Assembly (NCBI GenBank): GCA_001788835.1
Contig: MFXK01000029.1
Coordinates: forward strand, 1 to 33,379
Source: Candidatus Peregrinibacteria bacterium RIFOXYB2_FULL_33_20
Lineage (GTDB): Bacteria; Patescibacteriota; Gracilibacteria; UBA1369; GWF2-33-10
Reading direction: 5' to 3'
DNA: 33,379 nucleotides
Each line of letters starts with the position of its first letter. Position 1 is the stretch's first letter. Positions 32,425 to 33,379 of the stretch are shown here, in pieces. The notes under the pieces were generated by a model, which worked only from the letters and a program-made list of their open reading frames with translations, was not told the DNA's origin and searched no databases. Both the position numbers and the translations under genes were made by a program.

Positions 32425-33379
32425 AGACCTCTAGCGCGCAACGGAGACCCCAATCCCGACTAAGAATGCTAGCACTGTCCTTGCCCACCCGCCCACGGTC
32501 GCAACAAAGCGCAAAACCAGCTTCACGAGTTTTTTCATCTGTGTCAAGGTAGTCCCAAGTCTCTTGATTTGGAGATTCCTCTAATAATGTCACCCAATGA
32601 TCATGTAATTCACGCGACATAAGTTTTGCTCCTAAACTTCTGGCAATATCTACAGCATTGCCATCACATTTTTCTTCTGGATAATTGTCAGATAACCATT
32701 TTTGAGCTGTTGCATCATAAACTACATTTCTATTACCTATTGGTGATTCCTTTGATGCATCACCGAATAGAAAACTCTTAGCTTTATCCTGTAAAACTGC
32801 AGTTTTACCACCACGTGAGATTAACCTCCCCAATACATCTATTTTTTCAGGATCTTTTTTTAGTGATGCTTCAACTTCACCCCAATTAATTCCTAAACGT
32901 TCTAGATATGGAGCAGAATTATCTTTTACTGCATAAAGTATTCCTTGCCTTTCAGGAGATAAATCTGTACTTACTGCACTTACGGCTTCTCTATAAGATT
33001 TTTTACCTCCTAGCGCGCCACGACCGCCCCCATCCTGAAAATGATGGTCAGCAAATTCCCTGCTCACCCCTTCACTGTTGCCACAAAGCGCACGGCCAAC
33101 TTCATGGTATATTGTGTTATCACGGTCAGATCCCTGTGTAAGAAGCCAGCTCCAAGTTTTTTCATCTAATTTGAACCCAACACTTCTTAGATATTCAAAT
33201 AATACTGGAGGCATTAGTTTACTACCAATCTTTCCTAGAATTGTAACGGCATCACCATTAAATTCTTCCTTTGGGCGCTTAGCCTTGAACCATTTTGCGA
33301 CTTCTGGATCATAGACGGTATTGCGATTTGGATTGCCTTCTCCCCCAGTAGGAGAATCATTAGATGCTTCAGCAACCCA
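32414..33379 (-). CDS. Tandem DUF4256-like repeat protein with DGR-type variable regions (5' end beyond window)
   Basis: The reading frame is open to the right edge, so 321 residues are the C-terminal part of a larger protein. It contains one near-complete and one partial ~193-residue unit. Blocks shared between units: SPTGGEGNPNRNTVYDPEVAKW / SPIGNRNVVYDATAQKW (first shortened: NRNTVYDPEVAKW), then GDAV/GNAV, then KLM, then ETW or KTW, then E.G.ALC and D.G.R.AL. From memory this order matches DUF4256: 'EW.EV..RLE..P.KL', 'SAESP.GRR...YD..AL', 'AIDMA..MGIELLT', 'SSWIKTP.DIR.LGGALFCDRR', ending 'ARGFRGSL'. INWGEVEASLKKDPEKIDVL is a good example. The last 31 codons of each unit (residues 93-123 and 286-316) are hypervariable between copies. 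No signal peptide can be assessed. Confidence 0.75.
   Translation of the reverse strand, partial: WVAEASNDSPTGGEGNPNRNTVYDPEVAKWFKAKRPKEEFNGDAVTILGKIGSKLMPPVLFEYLRSVGFKLDEKTWSWLLTQGSDRDNTIYHEVGRALCGNSEGVSREFADHHFQDGGGRGALGGKKSYREAVSAVSTDLSPERQGILYAVKDNSAPYLERLGINWGEVEASLKKDPEKIDVLGRLISRGGKTAVLQDKAKSFLFGDASKESPIGNRNVVYDATAQKWLSDNYPEEKCDGNAVDIARSLGAKLMSRELHDHWVTLLEESPNQETWDYLDTDEKTREAGFALCCDRGRVGKDSASILSRDWGLRCALEVSKA
32432..32524 (-). other. Variable region copy A (last unit)
   Basis: Thirty-one codons from GAA to CTA, translated EAGFALCCDRGRVGKDSAS then ILSRDWGLRCAL. The coding strand is strikingly poor in A (about one base in nine) and locally GC-rich against AT-rich flanks. It ends 15 bases before the stop codon, the usual position of a DGR variable region. 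Confidence 0.65.
33011..33103 (-). other. Variable region copy B (penultimate unit)
   Basis: Thirty-one codons, translated EVGRALCGNSEGVSREFAD then HHFQDGGGRGAL. It aligns without gaps to copy A, with 60 of 90 bases identical after the first codon. Shared codons GCG CTT TGT, GTG, GCT, GAT, CGT and GCG CTA are identical to the third base. Confidence 0.65.

Noticed and set aside
32414-33103. Explaining the variable regions as plain repeat divergence
   Set aside because: Differences concentrate at codon positions 1 and 2 while shared codons are identical at wobble sites, and A is nearly absent from shared bases. Neither fits neutral divergence or purifying selection.
1-33379. Template repeat or reverse transcriptase for the DGR-like target
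   Set aside because: I looked for other copies of the invariant GCGCTTTGT and GCGCTA core on both strands and for an RT protein; none is visible in this window.
1-33379. Alternative genetic code (TGA as glycine)
   Set aside because: Several genes end at TGA with normal family lengths (clpC, gmk, livF), and none needs TGA read through.

Overview
This is a low-GC bacterial window of single-copy chromosomal genes mixed with many small dispersed repeats. The gene set (ClpC, Der, Gmk, NadA/NadC, Cca, GatB/YqeY, a large LOG-family protein, a wHTH-nucleotidyltransferase with the 'WFDVFNYPL' opening, two TrmB-like regulators, a 23S-IVS-type four-helix-bundle protein) suggests a Patescibacteria/CPR-type genome. 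This is inference from gene content, not phylogeny. Several genes end in TGA and none reads through it, so the code looks standard (no TGA=Gly recoding). Shine-Dalgarno motifs are mostly absent or weak.

Layout. 3-77: tail of a DUF559-like gene. 179-4872 (-): orphan membrane histidine kinase, AONS/KBL-family PLP enzyme, LOG protein. 4977-6673 (+): nucleotidyltransferase and a TrmB-like regulator. 6744-9418: Der, tRNA-Lys(CTT), GatB/YqeY, tRNA-Leu(CAA), a ribbon-helix-helix protein. 9645-14785: ClpC, two exported proteins, a hairpin-rich gap, Gmk and a charged helical protein. 14851-20160: nadA-nadC, a 15-bp-repeat protein, a degenerate HisRS, cca. 20177-30440: branched-chain amino acid block. 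livG-livF are on +; ilvC-livK-livH-livM-adh are on -. Between the two arms lies degenerate accessory DNA (DUF433 remnant, dinD pseudogene, zincin lipoprotein). 30668-31438: TrmB-like regulator divergent from ilvC. 31440-32285: helical unknown. 32414-33379: 3' part of a large tandem-repeat protein.

The strongest signal is at the right edge. The repeat protein consists of ~193-residue units resembling DUF4256. The C-terminal ~31 codons of each unit look like the variable region (VR) of a diversity-generating retroelement (DGR). Between the two copies 30 of 90 bases differ, 25 of them at first or second codon positions. The 60 shared bases contain only 5 adenines. The invariant codons are identical to the third base although the rest of the repeat has diverged. 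This is the pattern expected from adenine-directed mutagenic homing from one template. No reverse transcriptase or template repeat is in the window.

A second theme is invasion by small repeats: heptanucleotide tandem arrays (CTCAGnn-like), short palindromes (GTCATTCC..GGAATC-like) and a GAGAGGG hairpin family ending in TTAGGGTGAGTTTT. They sit directly behind stop codons, in leaders, and in frame inside nadC, cca, probably the nucleotidyltransferase, and the DUF433 gene.

The metabolic theme is branched-chain amino acids: an ABC importer (livKHMGF), ketol-acid reductoisomerase, a YqhD-like alcohol dehydrogenase, and a TrmB-like regulator divergent from ilvC that may control them.
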